Shown here: in pieces, positions 1 to 10,284 of the stretch
Numbering within the stretch: position 1 is the first letter of the stretch
Layout: every line of letters begins with the position of its first letter
NCBI RefSeq assembly: GCF_023507745.1
Contig: NZ_JALPZO010000065.1
Span: 1 to 64,000, forward strand
DNA length: 64,000 bases
DNA from: Vreelandella olivaria
GTDB taxonomy: Bacteria; Pseudomonadota; Gammaproteobacteria; Pseudomonadales; Halomonadaceae
Reading direction: 5' to 3'
The notes under the pieces: model-generated
The model's database searches: none
What the model was told of the DNA's origin: nothing
Seen by the model: the letters and a program-made list of their open reading frames with translations, nothing else
Program-made: the position numbers and the translations under genes

Positions 1-1
1 C

Positions 2-571
2 GTTCCCACAGGCGCTCGTAACCCCGAGAATGAACGTCAGCGCTTCGACTTAGTCGCCCTGGGGCAGGATAACGTACTGCGCATGGCCTTCTTCGATCAG
101 TTCCGGGGTGAAAGCGTTATCTATTCGTTGCCTTGGGGGGAAACCGAGCCACGCTTTGAGGTAGCCGTAGGCGACTATGGCGTGAACGATATTGCCGCTA
201 ACGAACACGGCGAGGTGTATATTCTGGCCCGCAAAGGTCGGCCCATCACGCTAATGCCCAAGGAGCAGTTGGTGGAGCACCCTACTTCTGTTTGGCATTG
301 GAGTGGTGACCAACTCACCGAGTTGCATGAATTCGATAGCGATCTGGTGGGCTATGCCCTGTATATCACCCCGGAAGAGGGCTTGCTGTTTGATGGGGTG
401 AACGAAGGCAGCCTGCTGGGTAAGGATGTGACTGCGGTCAGCTACGATGGTGGTGCCCGCTGGCGAATAGAGGATGAAGGCCGTAGTGCCCAAGGGGGCT
501 ACTACGATACCAACACAGGCGAACGCTGGCGCGTGGCGGGCTACTCACTCTATCGGCGCGAGATTCCGTAA
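2..571 (+). CDS. Hypothetical protein, 5' end outside the window
   Basis: The frame is open from the left edge, so the ATG at 83 is probably internal and at least 190 residues are present. I do not recognise the family. The C-terminal part is rich in aromatic, Gly and Asp residues, with short strand-turn patterns such as VWHWSGDQL and SYDGGARWRI, which could be a BNR or beta-propeller-type fold, but this is a guess. No membrane segment is seen in the visible part. It converges on aroE, 116 bp away. After the stop codon another frame stays open to about 702 and encodes a protein-like tail, so the true C-terminus may have been lost to a frameshift. Confidence 0.6.
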   Translation, partial: VPTGARNPENERQRFDLVALGQDNVLRMAFFDQFRGESVIYSLPWGETEPRFEVAVGDYGVNDIAANEHGEVYILARKGRPITLMPKEQLVEHPTSVWHWSGDQLTELHEFDSDLVGYALYITPEEGLLFDGVNEGSLLGKDVTAVSYDGGARWRIEDEGRSAQGGYYDTNTGERWRVAGYSLYRREIP

Positions 572-687
572 ACGAAGGCCTGTTCGGGGAAGTAGCCAGC
601 GTTGAGCTGGCACACCTATGGCCCACTACGGCTGGTATGGCGGCTACCAGCGTGTACATAAATAAGGTGCCGCTCGACAATACACCA

Positions 688-1509
688 CTAGGCCAGCTCT
701 AGCGACTGACGTAACAAGGTACGCACCGAAGCGGTTTCAGGATGTATATTCCGCCATAAGAAGAATGACTCAGCGGCTTGTTCCACCAGCATACCCAGGC
801 CATCCAGCAGCTTGGCGCCTCGCGGCCCCGCCCACTGCAGAAATACGGTAGGTTCTGGCCCATACATCATATCGTAAGCCCAGGCACCTTTTGTAAACAG
901 CTCATCAGGTAAAGGAGGCAGGTCACCGACGAGGCTGGCGCTGGTGCCATTGATCACAAGATCAAACTGCCCTTCCAGTGTGTCAAAGGCGCCACCAACG
1001 ATATTACCCAGGTCAGCAAAGTCCTGGGCCAGTTGGGTGGCTTTAGCTGCAGTACGATTCACCACGACGATTTCACTGGGCTGCGCGGCAAGCAGCGGCT
1101 CCAGCACACTGCGCACGGCTCCCCCCGCACCAATCACCAACAGGCGTTTGCCCTGGAGGGAAATACGGTGATAGGCAAGATCACGGACCAAACCAACACC
1201 GTCCGTTGTATCGCCGTATGTGCGGCCATTACCACCAACAATCAGCGTATTCACTGCTTTAGCCCGCTTGGCACGATGGCTCAACGTATCACAAATCGCA
1301 TAGGCATCACCTTTGAATGGCACGGTTACATTGGCACCGCGCCCCCCACTGGCAACAAACTCTCGCCATGCACTGGCAAAACCATCGATAGGGGCTAATG
1401 TTGCGGTATAGCGAATAGGTTGCTGGGTTTGCTGGGCAAACTCTTCATGAATCAACGGTGACTTGGAGTGTGTAACCGGATTGCCAAATACACAGTAGTG
1501 ATCAGTCAT
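688..1509 (-). CDS. aroE: Shikimate dehydrogenase (NADP+)
   Basis: It reduces 3-dehydroshikimate to shikimate in the cytosolic chorismate pathway. The 273 residues match the family length. The N-terminal substrate domain carries the SKSPLIH motif (15-21) and the catalytic pair Lys66 (NVTVPFK) and Asp103 (TTDGVGL). The Rossmann domain has GAGGA at 127-131 followed by VNRTAAK, the usual NADP-selecting loop. An AAGGAG ribosome site precedes the ATG. The start lies only 9 bp after the hemF stop, so it is probably the last gene of the minus-strand run lysM-dprA-tsaC-hemF-aroE. Confidence 0.97.
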   Translation of the reverse strand: MTDHYCVFGNPVTHSKSPLIHEEFAQQTQQPIRYTATLAPIDGFASAWREFVASGGRGANVTVPFKGDAYAICDTLSHRAKRAKAVNTLIVGGNGRTYGDTTDGVGLVRDLAYHRISLQGKRLLVIGAGGAVRSVLEPLLAAQPSEIVVVNRTAAKATQLAQDFADLGNIVGGAFDTLEGQFDLVINGTSASLVGDLPPLPDELFTKGAWAYDMMYGPEPTVFLQWAGPRGAKLLDGLGMLVEQAAESFFLWRNIHPETASVRTLLRQSLELA

Positions 1510-1518
1510 ATCTACTCC

Positions 1519-2508
<990 letters not shown>

Positions 2509-2529
2509 TTAATAGCAAGCGAGGTGACG

Positions 2530-3084
2530 TTATGAACGCACCACCTTGCCCGTGACTAAATCACGGATGCTGCTGGGTTTGGCATTACCACCAAGAGCGC
2601 CCTCAACCACATAGGCAAGTTCATCACCAAACAGGGTGGAGACTTCATGACCACTCATAGCAGGCGGCTCTCCTGCGCGATTAGCGGAGGTGGATACCAG
2701 TGGCCCACCAAACGCTTCGCATAATGCCTTCATCACAGGGTGATCGGTTACCCGCAGCGCAACGCATTGATGGGCGCCACGCACCAGCCCATGGCTGCGG
2801 CCATTATCGGGCACCAGCCAGGTATTGGGCCCTGGCCAGCTGGCTGCCAACGGCGCATGAAGTGCAAGTGGCAGTTGATGTAACCAGGGCTGAAACTGAT
2901 GAATACTGGCGGCGACCAGGATGACGCCCTTGGCAGGGTCACGCATTTTCATGCGCATCAAGTGTGCCAGAGCTTCATCATTATCCGGATCGCAGCTTAG
3001 CCCCCAGACGGCTTCTGTTGGGCATGCAATCACGCCACCCGCACGCAGTGCATTGACAGCCGCGTTGAGTTCAGCCGGTGTCAT
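2530..3084 (-). CDS. tsaC: Threonylcarbamoyl-AMP synthase
   Basis: A YrdC/Sua5-family protein that makes threonylcarbamoyl-AMP from Thr, bicarbonate and ATP for the t6A37 modification of ANN-decoding tRNAs. The frame is open back to 3117, but the ATG at 3084 (MTPAELNAAV) has AAGGAG seven bases upstream and gives 184 residues, the normal size of the short TsaC form without the Sua5 C-terminal domain. Family motifs seen are PTEAVWGL near the N-terminus, KMRDPAKGVILV, SWPGPNTWLVP and VSTSANRAGEPPA. It is 64 bp downstream of dprA and 78 bp upstream of hemF. Confidence 0.95.
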   Translation of the reverse strand: MTPAELNAAVNALRAGGVIACPTEAVWGLSCDPDNDEALAHLMRMKMRDPAKGVILVAASIHQFQPWLHQLPLALHAPLAASWPGPNTWLVPDNGRSHGLVRGAHQCVALRVTDHPVMKALCEAFGGPLVSTSANRAGEPPAMSGHEVSTLFGDELAYVVEGALGGNAKPSSIRDLVTGKVVRS

Positions 3085-3148
3085 AGACGCTCCTTGTGGA
3101 AAATCATGGCATGCCACAAGCCAATGAAAATAGTGTCACGGCATCCTA

Positions 3149-4249
3149 TCATGGTCGCGTTAGACGTACCCACCCACCAGCCTGCTGCGCCACATACCCC
3201 TCGAGCTCCAGCATCAATAACCGCTGCTGACACTCGCCAACGGCTACCCCGGTCGTTTGAACCAGCACATCAATCGGTGTCGGTCGCACTCCCAACGATG
3301 CCAATAACGCATCGGGTAGTGGGTGCTCTTCTTCGGGGGCCTGCGGATTGCTTGTCTCACGGGGTAAAAACTCACTTGCCCAATGCTGTAGCTCTGCCAA
3401 CATATCATCCACATGGCGTACCAGCGTCGCGCCATTGCGAAGCAGGTGCAGGCAACCTCGCGCCTGAACATTATGCAACGACCCTGGCAGTGCAAACAGT
3501 TCACGCCCCTGCTCCAGTGCCAGACGAGCACTGACCAGCGAACCGCTTTTCTCGGTAGCCTCTACCACTAACGTTCCTAACGAGAGGCCGGTCACAATAC
3601 GGTTACGACGTGGGAAAAACGCTGGGCGTGCAACGGTTCCCGGTGGGTGTTCAGAAAGCAACAGGCCGCCCGCTGCTGTACTGAGCTGCTCATACAGATC
3701 ACGGTGGCGGGCAGGATAGATAATATCAACGCCGCACCCTAATACAGCAATTGAGCTACCGCCTGCCGTTAGTGCCGCATGCTGGGCCACACCGTCAACC
3801 CCCAGCGCCATACCGCTCACAATACACCAACCTCGCCGGGCAAGTTCTTGGGCGAAAGCATGGGCATTACCACTACCTTCGGAGGTGGGCCTGCGGGTCC
3901 CCACGATGGACATCCTGGGGCCTTCTAAAGCGCATAAATCTCCTTGAGCCCATAACACTGCCGGCGGGTCTGGCAACTGGTTAAGCAACGCAGGCCATGC
4001 AGGGTGGTCACGATGCAGTAGATGGCGGTTTGGCCCTCCCTGCAACCATGCTTGGGTATCAGCTACCAACCGCTGAAGCGGGCTGCGCGCAGGATGTTCA
4101 AGCCATAACCGTAAAGCCGCAGCAGCACTGCTGGGCAGTGCCATTAGCCAACCCTGGGGCCAGTGCAACTCCTGGGCTACCAGCTGTGCAATGCGGTGCG
4201 GGCCTATATTGGGTAGGGCATTAACTACCAGCCACTCCCTGGCGTCCAT
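3149..4249 (-). CDS. dprA: DNA-processing protein DprA (Smf)
   Basis: Binds incoming single-stranded DNA and loads RecA during natural transformation. At 366 residues it is standard length. There is an N-terminal helical extension, a Rossmann-like DprA core with SIVGTRRPT (114-122), SGMALGVD (145-152) and FPRRNRIVTGLS (212-223), and a C-terminal winged-helix domain after about residue 305. Many non-transforming bacteria retain dprA, so its presence alone does not show competence. It sits between the LysM gene and tsaC on the same strand, as in the smf-tsaC-aroE region of other gammaproteobacteria. Confidence 0.96.
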   Translation of the reverse strand: MDAREWLVVNALPNIGPHRIAQLVAQELHWPQGWLMALPSSAAAALRLWLEHPARSPLQRLVADTQAWLQGGPNRHLLHRDHPAWPALLNQLPDPPAVLWAQGDLCALEGPRMSIVGTRRPTSEGSGNAHAFAQELARRGWCIVSGMALGVDGVAQHAALTAGGSSIAVLGCGVDIIYPARHRDLYEQLSTAAGGLLLSEHPPGTVARPAFFPRRNRIVTGLSLGTLVVEATEKSGSLVSARLALEQGRELFALPGSLHNVQARGCLHLLRNGATLVRHVDDMLAELQHWASEFLPRETSNPQAPEEEHPLPDALLASLGVRPTPIDVLVQTTGVAVGECQQRLLMLELEGYVAQQAGGWVRLTRP

Positions 4250-4321
4250 ACTTGTCCCCTCTGTGCTCTTTTATCGACCGATTTTTTACCTGCCGAGTGT
4301 TCATCCAGGCCAGATGGCATT

Positions 4322-5368
4322 TTATTGGCTCGGTGTGCGAACCACATCCCCTACGGCAAGCATATTGGTTGCCTGCATCACCAACGCATAACTGACCTGA
4401 TCATAGGGTTTAAAGACCATCACCAGCCCCGCTTCTGTTGCGGGTAACTGGATCAGCTCCTGGGAGCGAGGGTCATGGACCCGTTCACCCTGTTGGTCAA
4501 CGCGTAGTACGTGCCCAGGCTGAATCCCGTCCTGAGCCCCCAGATCTAATGCAACGACCTGTAATCGACCAATAAAGCGCACACCGCCCGGCACCGCAAT
4601 AATATGCCCTGCTACGTCATTCAAGGGCGCGCGTGGCTGAAAGGTCTCTGCCTGCTCACGCTCTTCCAGCGGTAACAGGATATCGTTATTGCGTACCTCC
4701 TGGTGGGCACTTAGCACTTCCACCCGGGCAATATCCCCCTCACTACTCAAGTAACGGGCCTCACCAATATTAATTAGCTCCATACCCAGCGGCGTGCCAT
4801 CGATTGCCTCATAAGGATCACTCTGGCGATAGATACCCAGGCGCGTTCTGGCGGGCAGCTCACCACGCACATAGAGTGTGTCACCCGCCCCGCTGATCAG
4901 TCGCTGATTATCCCCCCCTACGACATAGGCTAACTCGTTCAGAGTAGCCCCTTCGTCCAGTACCCGATGCTCACGCAAAAACGCGCTCACCACTTCCATA
5001 GGCAGCGGAGCAACCGCTTCGCGCCGGGGAACCGTACGCATCTGGGGTGAAAGCTTCACCACTCCCTGGCCCCGCTCCAGCGATAGACAGGGTGTTCCCT
5101 GGCAATTATCCAACACCAGAATATCGCCAGGGTAAATAAGATGTGGATTGCGAATTTGAGGGTTCGCCTGCCAGAGATCAGGCCACTGCCATGGTGAATT
5201 CAGAAATCGTGCGGCAATGTCCCATAGCGTATCACCACGAGCCACTGCATAGCGTTCTGGAGCGTCACTGCGAAAACGATCCCAGCTCATTGCAGGGCTA
5301 CACAGTAAGGCAATACACAGTAACAGTGTGATGATAGCGCTATAATAGAAGGGCTTTTTAGCCACCAT
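4322..5368 (-). CDS. Secreted LysM-domain protein
   Basis: A 348-residue exported protein. An N-terminal hydrophobic stretch (about 8-26) ends in SPAMS and looks like a Sec signal peptide. One LysM peptidoglycan-binding domain spans about 40-86, beginning YAVARGDTLWDIA and ending NPHLIYPGDILVL. The rest has no motif I recognise. Such genes often lie next to dprA and def in gammaproteobacteria, and a role in envelope or septal peptidoglycan is inferred from the domain only. It appears to head the minus-strand operon, and a 180-bp gap separates it from the divergent def gene. Confidence 0.9.
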   Translation of the reverse strand: MVAKKPFYYSAIITLLLCIALLCSPAMSWDRFRSDAPERYAVARGDTLWDIAARFLNSPWQWPDLWQANPQIRNPHLIYPGDILVLDNCQGTPCLSLERGQGVVKLSPQMRTVPRREAVAPLPMEVVSAFLREHRVLDEGATLNELAYVVGGDNQRLISGAGDTLYVRGELPARTRLGIYRQSDPYEAIDGTPLGMELINIGEARYLSSEGDIARVEVLSAHQEVRNNDILLPLEEREQAETFQPRAPLNDVAGHIIAVPGGVRFIGRLQVVALDLGAQDGIQPGHVLRVDQQGERVHDPRSQELIQLPATEAGLVMVFKPYDQVSYALVMQATNMLAVGDVVRTPSQ

Positions 5369-5548
5369 CCTATTCTCCCCAGGCAGTTGTCATTGGCATA
5401 AGCTGAACACGGTCCGCATGGGGTAGCACGTGCCCAGGAACACCGACAGCATGATATAGTGGATAATAGTAAAGTACTTAGGCCCGCCGACACAGCTCGT
5501 ATGGGGCCTGCTCATCTAAAGACTCAGCATAACGGTGATTGTAACGCC

Positions 5549-6061
5549 ATGGCCAAACTTCCCATTCTCGAATTCCCCGATGCGCGCCTGCGTACCAAGG
5601 CGGTACTGGTGGAAACCGTTGACGATGAGGTCCGCCAGCTTGTCGACGATATGTTGGAGACCATGTACGACGCCCGCGGCATTGGCCTTGCAGCCACACA
5701 GGTCGATGTTCATCGCCGCGTGGTGGTAATGGATGTCAGCGACGACAACTCCCAGCCGCTAGTGCTTATCAACCCCCGCTACGAGCCAATGGGGGATGAA
5801 AAAGAGCCACTTTCTGAAGGCTGCCTGTCGATACCTGAATACTATGCCGAAGTACCGCGCTATCTCAAAGTAAAACTCAATGCGCTTGACCGTAACGGCG
5901 AGCCCTATGAGCTTGAGGCCGAGGGTTTGCTGGCCCACTGTATTCAGCATGAATACGACCACCTGGAAGGCGTGCTGTTTGTCGACTACTTATCGCCGCT
6001 TAAACGCGACCGGATAATGAAAAAGATGCAAAAGCGTCACAAACTGATGCAGGACGCTTAA
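5549..6061 (+). CDS. def: Peptide deformylase
   Basis: Removes the formyl group from the N-terminal methionine of new proteins. From the ATG at 5549 the protein has 170 residues, the standard size; the open frame back to 5459 would add 30 non-conserved residues. All three metal-site motifs are intact: GIGLAATQ at 44-51, EGCLS with Cys92, and HEYDH at 134-138 (two His and the catalytic Glu135). It is the first gene of the plus-strand set def-fmt-rsmB, so formylation and deformylation enzymes are encoded together, and it diverges from the LysM gene. Confidence 0.97.
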   Translation: MAKLPILEFPDARLRTKAVLVETVDDEVRQLVDDMLETMYDARGIGLAATQVDVHRRVVVMDVSDDNSQPLVLINPRYEPMGDEKEPLSEGCLSIPEYYAEVPRYLKVKLNALDRNGEPYELEAEGLLAHCIQHEYDHLEGVLFVDYLSPLKRDRIMKKMQKRHKLMQDA

Positions 6062-6211
6062 CGCATCACTGTGGGCGTCACAGCTGGCCGAGCTGTCAGG
6101 CTGCCAAAGCACGGATGTTCGCCCCGGTGCCAGGCGGCTTTGCCTCTCGGCCTTTAACGTTCGATGCACTGCTCTTTCGCTTATCCCATTCAATGTTAGG
6201 TAGCCACCCAC

Positions 6212-7198
6212 ATGTCACAGTTGCGCGTTGTATTTGCTGGCACCCCCGATTTTGCCGCTTCAAGCCTGGCTGCCGTGTTGGAAAGCCAACATCAGGTAGT
6301 TGCGGTTTACACCCAGCCTGACCGGCCAGCTGGCCGAGGGCGCAAACTCACCCCCAGCCCAGTCAAACAGCTCGCACTTGAGCATGGATTGTCTGTTTAT
6401 CAGCCTGTCAGCTTGAAAGAGGCTGACGCCCAGGCAACGCTGGCAGCACTGGATGCGGATGTGATGGTGGTCGTGGCGTATGGCTTGCTGCTTCCCCAAG
6501 CGGTGTTAGATACGCCACGCCTGGGGTGCATCAATGTCCATGCCTCCCTGCTGCCACGCTGGCGGGGAGCGGCTCCCATCCAGCGCGCTATTGAGGCTGG
6601 TGATACGTCCTCGGGTGTCACTATTATGCAGATGGATGCTGGCCTGGATACTGGCGCCATGCTGTATGAAGTACGTACCCCCATCACTTCGCGCACCACG
6701 GGAGGTGAGCTACATGACCGGCTCGCCATTCAAGGGGCCAACGCCTTGGTGAACGTTCTGGATGACCTGGATAGTGGCCACCTCAACGCCCAGCCCCAAC
6801 CACAAGAAGGCGTTACCTACGCGGCCAAACTGAGCAAAGCGGAAGCAGAGCTCGACTTTCATCAGCCAGCAGAGCAGATTGCCCGTAAAATCCGTGCGTT
6901 TAATCCCTGGCCCGTGGCGTGGTGTGCGCTGGGCGATGACCGCCTTCGACTGCTAATGGCCAGCGTGGAGCCCGGTGAGCAGCCATCCTCGCCGCCCGGC
7001 ACTCTGCTGCCCCATGGCGATGGTCACTTGCGGATAGCCTGTGGTACCGAAGGTCGTGAAGTGCTGTGTGTCAGCCGTGCCCAGTTACCCGGTGGTAAAG
7101 CCATGGCCGTACGAGAGCTGTTAAACGCTCACCAACCCCGACTGACGACCGGCACCCAACTCGGGCACGCCATACCTGCCCAAGGAGCGAGTGCATGA
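6212..7198 (+). CDS. fmt: Methionyl-tRNA formyltransferase
   Basis: Formylates the initiator Met-tRNA using 10-formyltetrahydrofolate. The 328-residue protein has the catalytic residues Asn108, His110 and Asp146 at the same numbers as in E. coli, within [17 protein letters not shown] and [10 protein letters not shown]. The C-terminal tRNA-binding OB domain follows about residue 205. It lies 150 bp after def, and its stop overlaps the rsmB start as ATGA, which indicates translational coupling to rsmB. Confidence 0.98.
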   Translation: MSQLRVVFAGTPDFAASSLAAVLESQHQVVAVYTQPDRPAGRGRKLTPSPVKQLALEHGLSVYQPVSLKEADAQATLAALDADVMVVVAYGLLLPQAVLDTPRLGCINVHASLLPRWRGAAPIQRAIEAGDTSSGVTIMQMDAGLDTGAMLYEVRTPITSRTTGGELHDRLAIQGANALVNVLDDLDSGHLNAQPQPQEGVTYAAKLSKAEAELDFHQPAEQIARKIRAFNPWPVAWCALGDDRLRLLMASVEPGEQPSSPPGTLLPHGDGHLRIACGTEGREVLCVSRAQLPGGKAMAVRELLNAHQPRLTTGTQLGHAIPAQGASA

Positions 7199-8529
7199 GC
7201 CAGAAACGCCCACCCCAAGGTGGCAACGGCCAAGAGGTTCGTGCTGCCGCAGCCCGAGCGCTGGTACCCGTTTTGACCGATCAAGGGTCGTTGGCTGGGT
7301 TGGATGAACATAGTGTGGTAGCCAGGGATCGTGGACTGTTAAAAGAGCTCTGCTATGGTACCTGCAGGCGTTTGCCGCGCCTGGAAGCGCTGGCCAATAC
7401 GCTGCTTAAACAACCTTTTAAAAAGCGTGACAGCGATATTCAAGCGCTCCTGCTCGTAGGTATTTATCAACTGCTTTACATGCGTATTCCTGCCCATGCG
7501 GCGGTAGGCGAAACCGCGGGAGCTGCGCGGCTGCTGGGCAAAGAGTGGGCCACCAGAGTGCTGAATGGATGCCTGCGCCGTTTACAGCGTGAATCCGAAA
7601 CCCTGCAAGCTGAGGTAGACCGCGACGAACATGTGGCGCTTGAGCACCCACCATGGCTGCTCAACACTCTGCGCGCTGAATGGCCTGAGCAGTGGAGAAC
7701 GCTTATAGAGGCCAATAACCAGCCAGGCCCCATGACACTCAGGGTTAACCAGCGCCATAACGATCGCGAAGCCTACCTTGGTCAGTTAACGGAAAAAGGC
7801 TTAAACGGCCGTTTGTGCCTGCACTCCCCTGACGGTATCACTCTGGACGCTCCCTGTGATGTCACTTCGCTACCTGGTTTTGATGAAGGTGACGTCAGTG
7901 TTCAGGATGAAGCAGCCCAGCTATCCGCGGTCCTGTTAGGCCCTGCTCTCGCGCCGCGTCCCGGTGCGCATGTACTGGATGCCTGCTGTGCACCAGGCGG
8001 TAAGACGGCGCATCTATTAGAGCAGTTCGATATTGCTCTTACCGCGCTTGATAGTGATAACCAGCGCCTGGCCCGGGTCGATGATACACTCAACCGACTG
8101 GGGCTGGCAGCTGAGTTACAGCACGCTGACGCCACCCAGCGCGACTGGTGGAGTGGCACCCCCTTTGATGCCATTTTGCTGGATGCCCCATGCTCAGGAA
8201 CCGGCGTCATCCGCCGCCATCCTGATATCAAAAAACTACGCCGCAAAGATGATATCCGCCAACTGGCGAAACTGCAGCGCCAACTATTGGATAACCTTTG
8301 GCCGTTGCTCCGCACAGGCGGCACACTGCTATATGCCACTTGCTCTGTGCTGCCGGAAGAGAATGCCGAACAGATTGAGGCATTTTTAGCCCGTACCCCA
8401 GACGCCATCACCACCACCCCAGGCGACATCGCCTGGGGAATACCCAGCGGCAAGGGGCGCCAGCTGTTTCCTGAACAGAACAGTCACGATGGCTTTTTTT
8501 ATGCCAGACTAGAGAAGCGTACTGCTTAA
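7195..8529 (+). CDS. rsmB: 16S rRNA (cytosine-967-C5)-methyltransferase
   Basis: SAM-dependent methyltransferase acting on C967 of 16S rRNA. The 444 residues comprise an N-terminal NusB-like RNA-binding domain (about 10-140) and a Fmu/NOL1 methyltransferase domain. The SAM site is [10 protein letters not shown] at 262-271, DAPCSGTG lies at 330-337 with the resolving Cys333, and the catalytic Cys383 lies in YATCS. The start overlaps the fmt stop by 4 bp. This def-fmt-rsmB order followed by trkA is the classical gammaproteobacterial order, here interrupted by a dodecin gene. Confidence 0.97.
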   Translation: MSQKRPPQGGNGQEVRAAAARALVPVLTDQGSLAGLDEHSVVARDRGLLKELCYGTCRRLPRLEALANTLLKQPFKKRDSDIQALLLVGIYQLLYMRIPAHAAVGETAGAARLLGKEWATRVLNGCLRRLQRESETLQAEVDRDEHVALEHPPWLLNTLRAEWPEQWRTLIEANNQPGPMTLRVNQRHNDREAYLGQLTEKGLNGRLCLHSPDGITLDAPCDVTSLPGFDEGDVSVQDEAAQLSAVLLGPALAPRPGAHVLDACCAPGGKTAHLLEQFDIALTALDSDNQRLARVDDTLNRLGLAAELQHADATQRDWWSGTPFDAILLDAPCSGTGVIRRHPDIKKLRRKDDIRQLAKLQRQLLDNLWPLLRTGGTLLYATCSVLPEENAEQIEAFLARTPDAITTTPGDIAWGIPSGKGRQLFPEQNSHDGFFYARLEKRTA

Positions 8530-8566
8530 CCGCAAGCAGTGAATTCATGACAAGGATGGAGAAACC

Positions 8567-8773
8567 ATGAGTCATCACACCTACAAGCATATAGAAATCA
8601 CCGGGTCTTCCGAGAAGGGTATTGAGGAAGCCGTGCAGAACGCGCTCGCCAAAGCCTCTGAAACCATTCAGCATATGCGCTGGCTGGAAGTAACCGATAC
8701 CCGCGGCCATATCGAAGATGGCCGTGTGGCCCATTGGCAGGTCACCGTCAAAGTCGGCTTTACGCTGGAATAA
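8567..8773 (+). CDS. Dodecin family flavin-binding protein
   Basis: A 68-residue protein of the dodecin fold, small dodecameric proteins that store or buffer flavins. It has the opening [24 protein letters not shown], the pair Arg38-Trp39 in the flavin-stacking region, and the [11 protein letters not shown] strand with Gln58. The length is typical. A purine-rich AAGGATGGAGA ribosome site precedes the ATG. It lies 37 bp after rsmB and 122 bp before trkA, inserted in an otherwise conserved order; a role linked to either neighbour is not established. Confidence 0.93.
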   Translation: MSHHTYKHIEITGSSEKGIEEAVQNALAKASETIQHMRWLEVTDTRGHIEDGRVAHWQVTVKVGFTLE

Positions 8774-8895
8774 GCCCGACGGCCTGCTTTTCGGCGGCGG
8801 CTGGTTTACACTGGCCGCCGTCTTTATTGCAATGCGCCCTTCACGCCTCCAGTGGCAGAACGCGCTGGCGCTTACAACGGAACCGATGCTTAGCA

Positions 8896-10269
8896 ATGAA
8901 AATCATCATTCTTGGCGCCGGCCAGGTCGGTGGTACCCTGGCGGAGCACCTCGCCCGCGAGGAAAATGATATTACCGTCGTGGATACCGACGCCACTAAA
9001 TTGCGCGAACTGCACACCAAGCTGGATATTCGCACCGTAACCGGTGCAGGCTCTTACCCCATCGTACTGCGCCAGGCGGGCTGCGCAGATGCGGATATGC
9101 TGATCGCCGTCACCAACACCGACGAAATCAATATGATTGCCTGTCAGGTGGCGCATACGCTGTTTCGTACCCCTACCAAGATAGCCCGGGTACGTGCAAC
9201 GGCCTATCTCACCCGCAAAGGACTGTTTGCCCACGAAGCCATTCCCATTGATGTGCTTATCAGCCCCGAGCAGGTGGTGACCGACCATGTACGCCGCCTG
9301 ATCGAACACCCTGGTGCACTACAGGTGCTGGAGTTTGCCGGTGGCCTCGTACAACTGGTAGCCGTCAAAGCCTTTTATGGCGGCCCACTGGTAGGCCAGG
9401 ATCTGGCTTTTTTGGGCAAGCACATGCCCAATGTAGACACTCGGGTAGCTGCCATTTACCGCCGTAACCGCCCTATTATCCCCCGCGGTGACACCGTCAT
9501 TGAAGCCGATGACGAAGTATTCTTCCTGGCTGCCCGGCGCGATATCCGTGCGGTGATGAGCGAACTGCGCCGCGTGGAGAGGGATTTCCGTCGTGTGGTG
9601 ATTGCTGGCGGTGGGAATATCGGCGAACGGCTGGCAGAACATCTGGAACATAGCCACCAGGTGAAGATCATTGAGCATAACCTGGAGCGCTGCACCACCC
9701 TCTCAGAGCGGCTGGACCGGACGGTGGTGCTGCACGGCAGTGCCACCAGCAAACGGCTGCTGGAAGAGGAAAATATTGAGGATTGCGACATTTTCTGCGC
9801 CCTGACCAACGATGATGAGGTCAATATCATGTCATCGCTGCTGGCCAAGCGGTTAGGGGCCAAGAAAGTGCTGACGCTGATCAATAATGCCGCCTACGTG
9901 GATTTGGTGCAGGGTGGCGAGATCGATATTGCCATCTCTCCCCAGCAGGCCACCATTGGCAGCCTGCTTACCCACGTGCGGCGTGGCGATATCGTCAATG
10001 TTCACTCGCTACGCCGTGGAGCAGCGGAAGCCATTGAAGCCATTGCCCATGGCGATAAGCACTCTTCCAAAGTGGTTGGCCGCACCATTCGTAACATCGA
10101 CCTGCCAGAAGGCACCACCATTGGCGCTATTGTACGGGGTAAGGAAGTCCTCATTGCCCGTGGAGATGTGGTGGTCGAAAGCGGGGATCACGTTATTCTG
10201 TTTGTGATCGACAAGCGGCGAATCCGCGACGTGGAGCGTCTGTTCCAGGTTGGCTTAACGTTCTTCTAG
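8896..10269 (+). CDS. trkA: Trk potassium-uptake regulatory subunit TrkA
   Basis: Peripheral NAD(H)-binding regulator of the Trk K+ channel. The ATG at 8896 opens with [19 protein letters not shown], the canonical TrkA start, and gives 457 residues (E. coli 458); the longer frame from 8734 overlaps the dodecin gene. Two tandem RCK units are seen. The first nucleotide fold starts at residue 1 and the second near 230 at [17 protein letters not shown], each followed by a C-terminal ligand-binding half. The gap to trkH is 15 bp, so the two are very likely one transcript. K+ uptake is central to osmoadaptation in halophiles. Confidence 0.97.
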   Translation: MKIIILGAGQVGGTLAEHLAREENDITVVDTDATKLRELHTKLDIRTVTGAGSYPIVLRQAGCADADMLIAVTNTDEINMIACQVAHTLFRTPTKIARVRATAYLTRKGLFAHEAIPIDVLISPEQVVTDHVRRLIEHPGALQVLEFAGGLVQLVAVKAFYGGPLVGQDLAFLGKHMPNVDTRVAAIYRRNRPIIPRGDTVIEADDEVFFLAARRDIRAVMSELRRVERDFRRVVIAGGGNIGERLAEHLEHSHQVKIIEHNLERCTTLSERLDRTVVLHGSATSKRLLEEENIEDCDIFCALTNDDEVNIMSSLLAKRLGAKKVLTLINNAAYVDLVQGGEIDIAISPQQATIGSLLTHVRRGDIVNVHSLRRGAAEAIEAIAHGDKHSSKVVGRTIRNIDLPEGTTIGAIVRGKEVLIARGDVVVESGDHVILFVIDKRRIRDVERLFQVGLTFF

Positions 10270-10284
10270 GGGCTTGTCACGGAC

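Noticed and set aside
5459..5548. Upstream extension of def to 5459
   Set aside because: The extra 30 residues are outside the conserved deformylase N-terminus, which begins at 5549.
8795..8826. GC hairpin with TCTTTATT after the dodecin gene, as a terminator
   Set aside because: The stem is only 7 bp, the loop is 12 bases and the T run is broken. It is too weak to call with trkA so close downstream.
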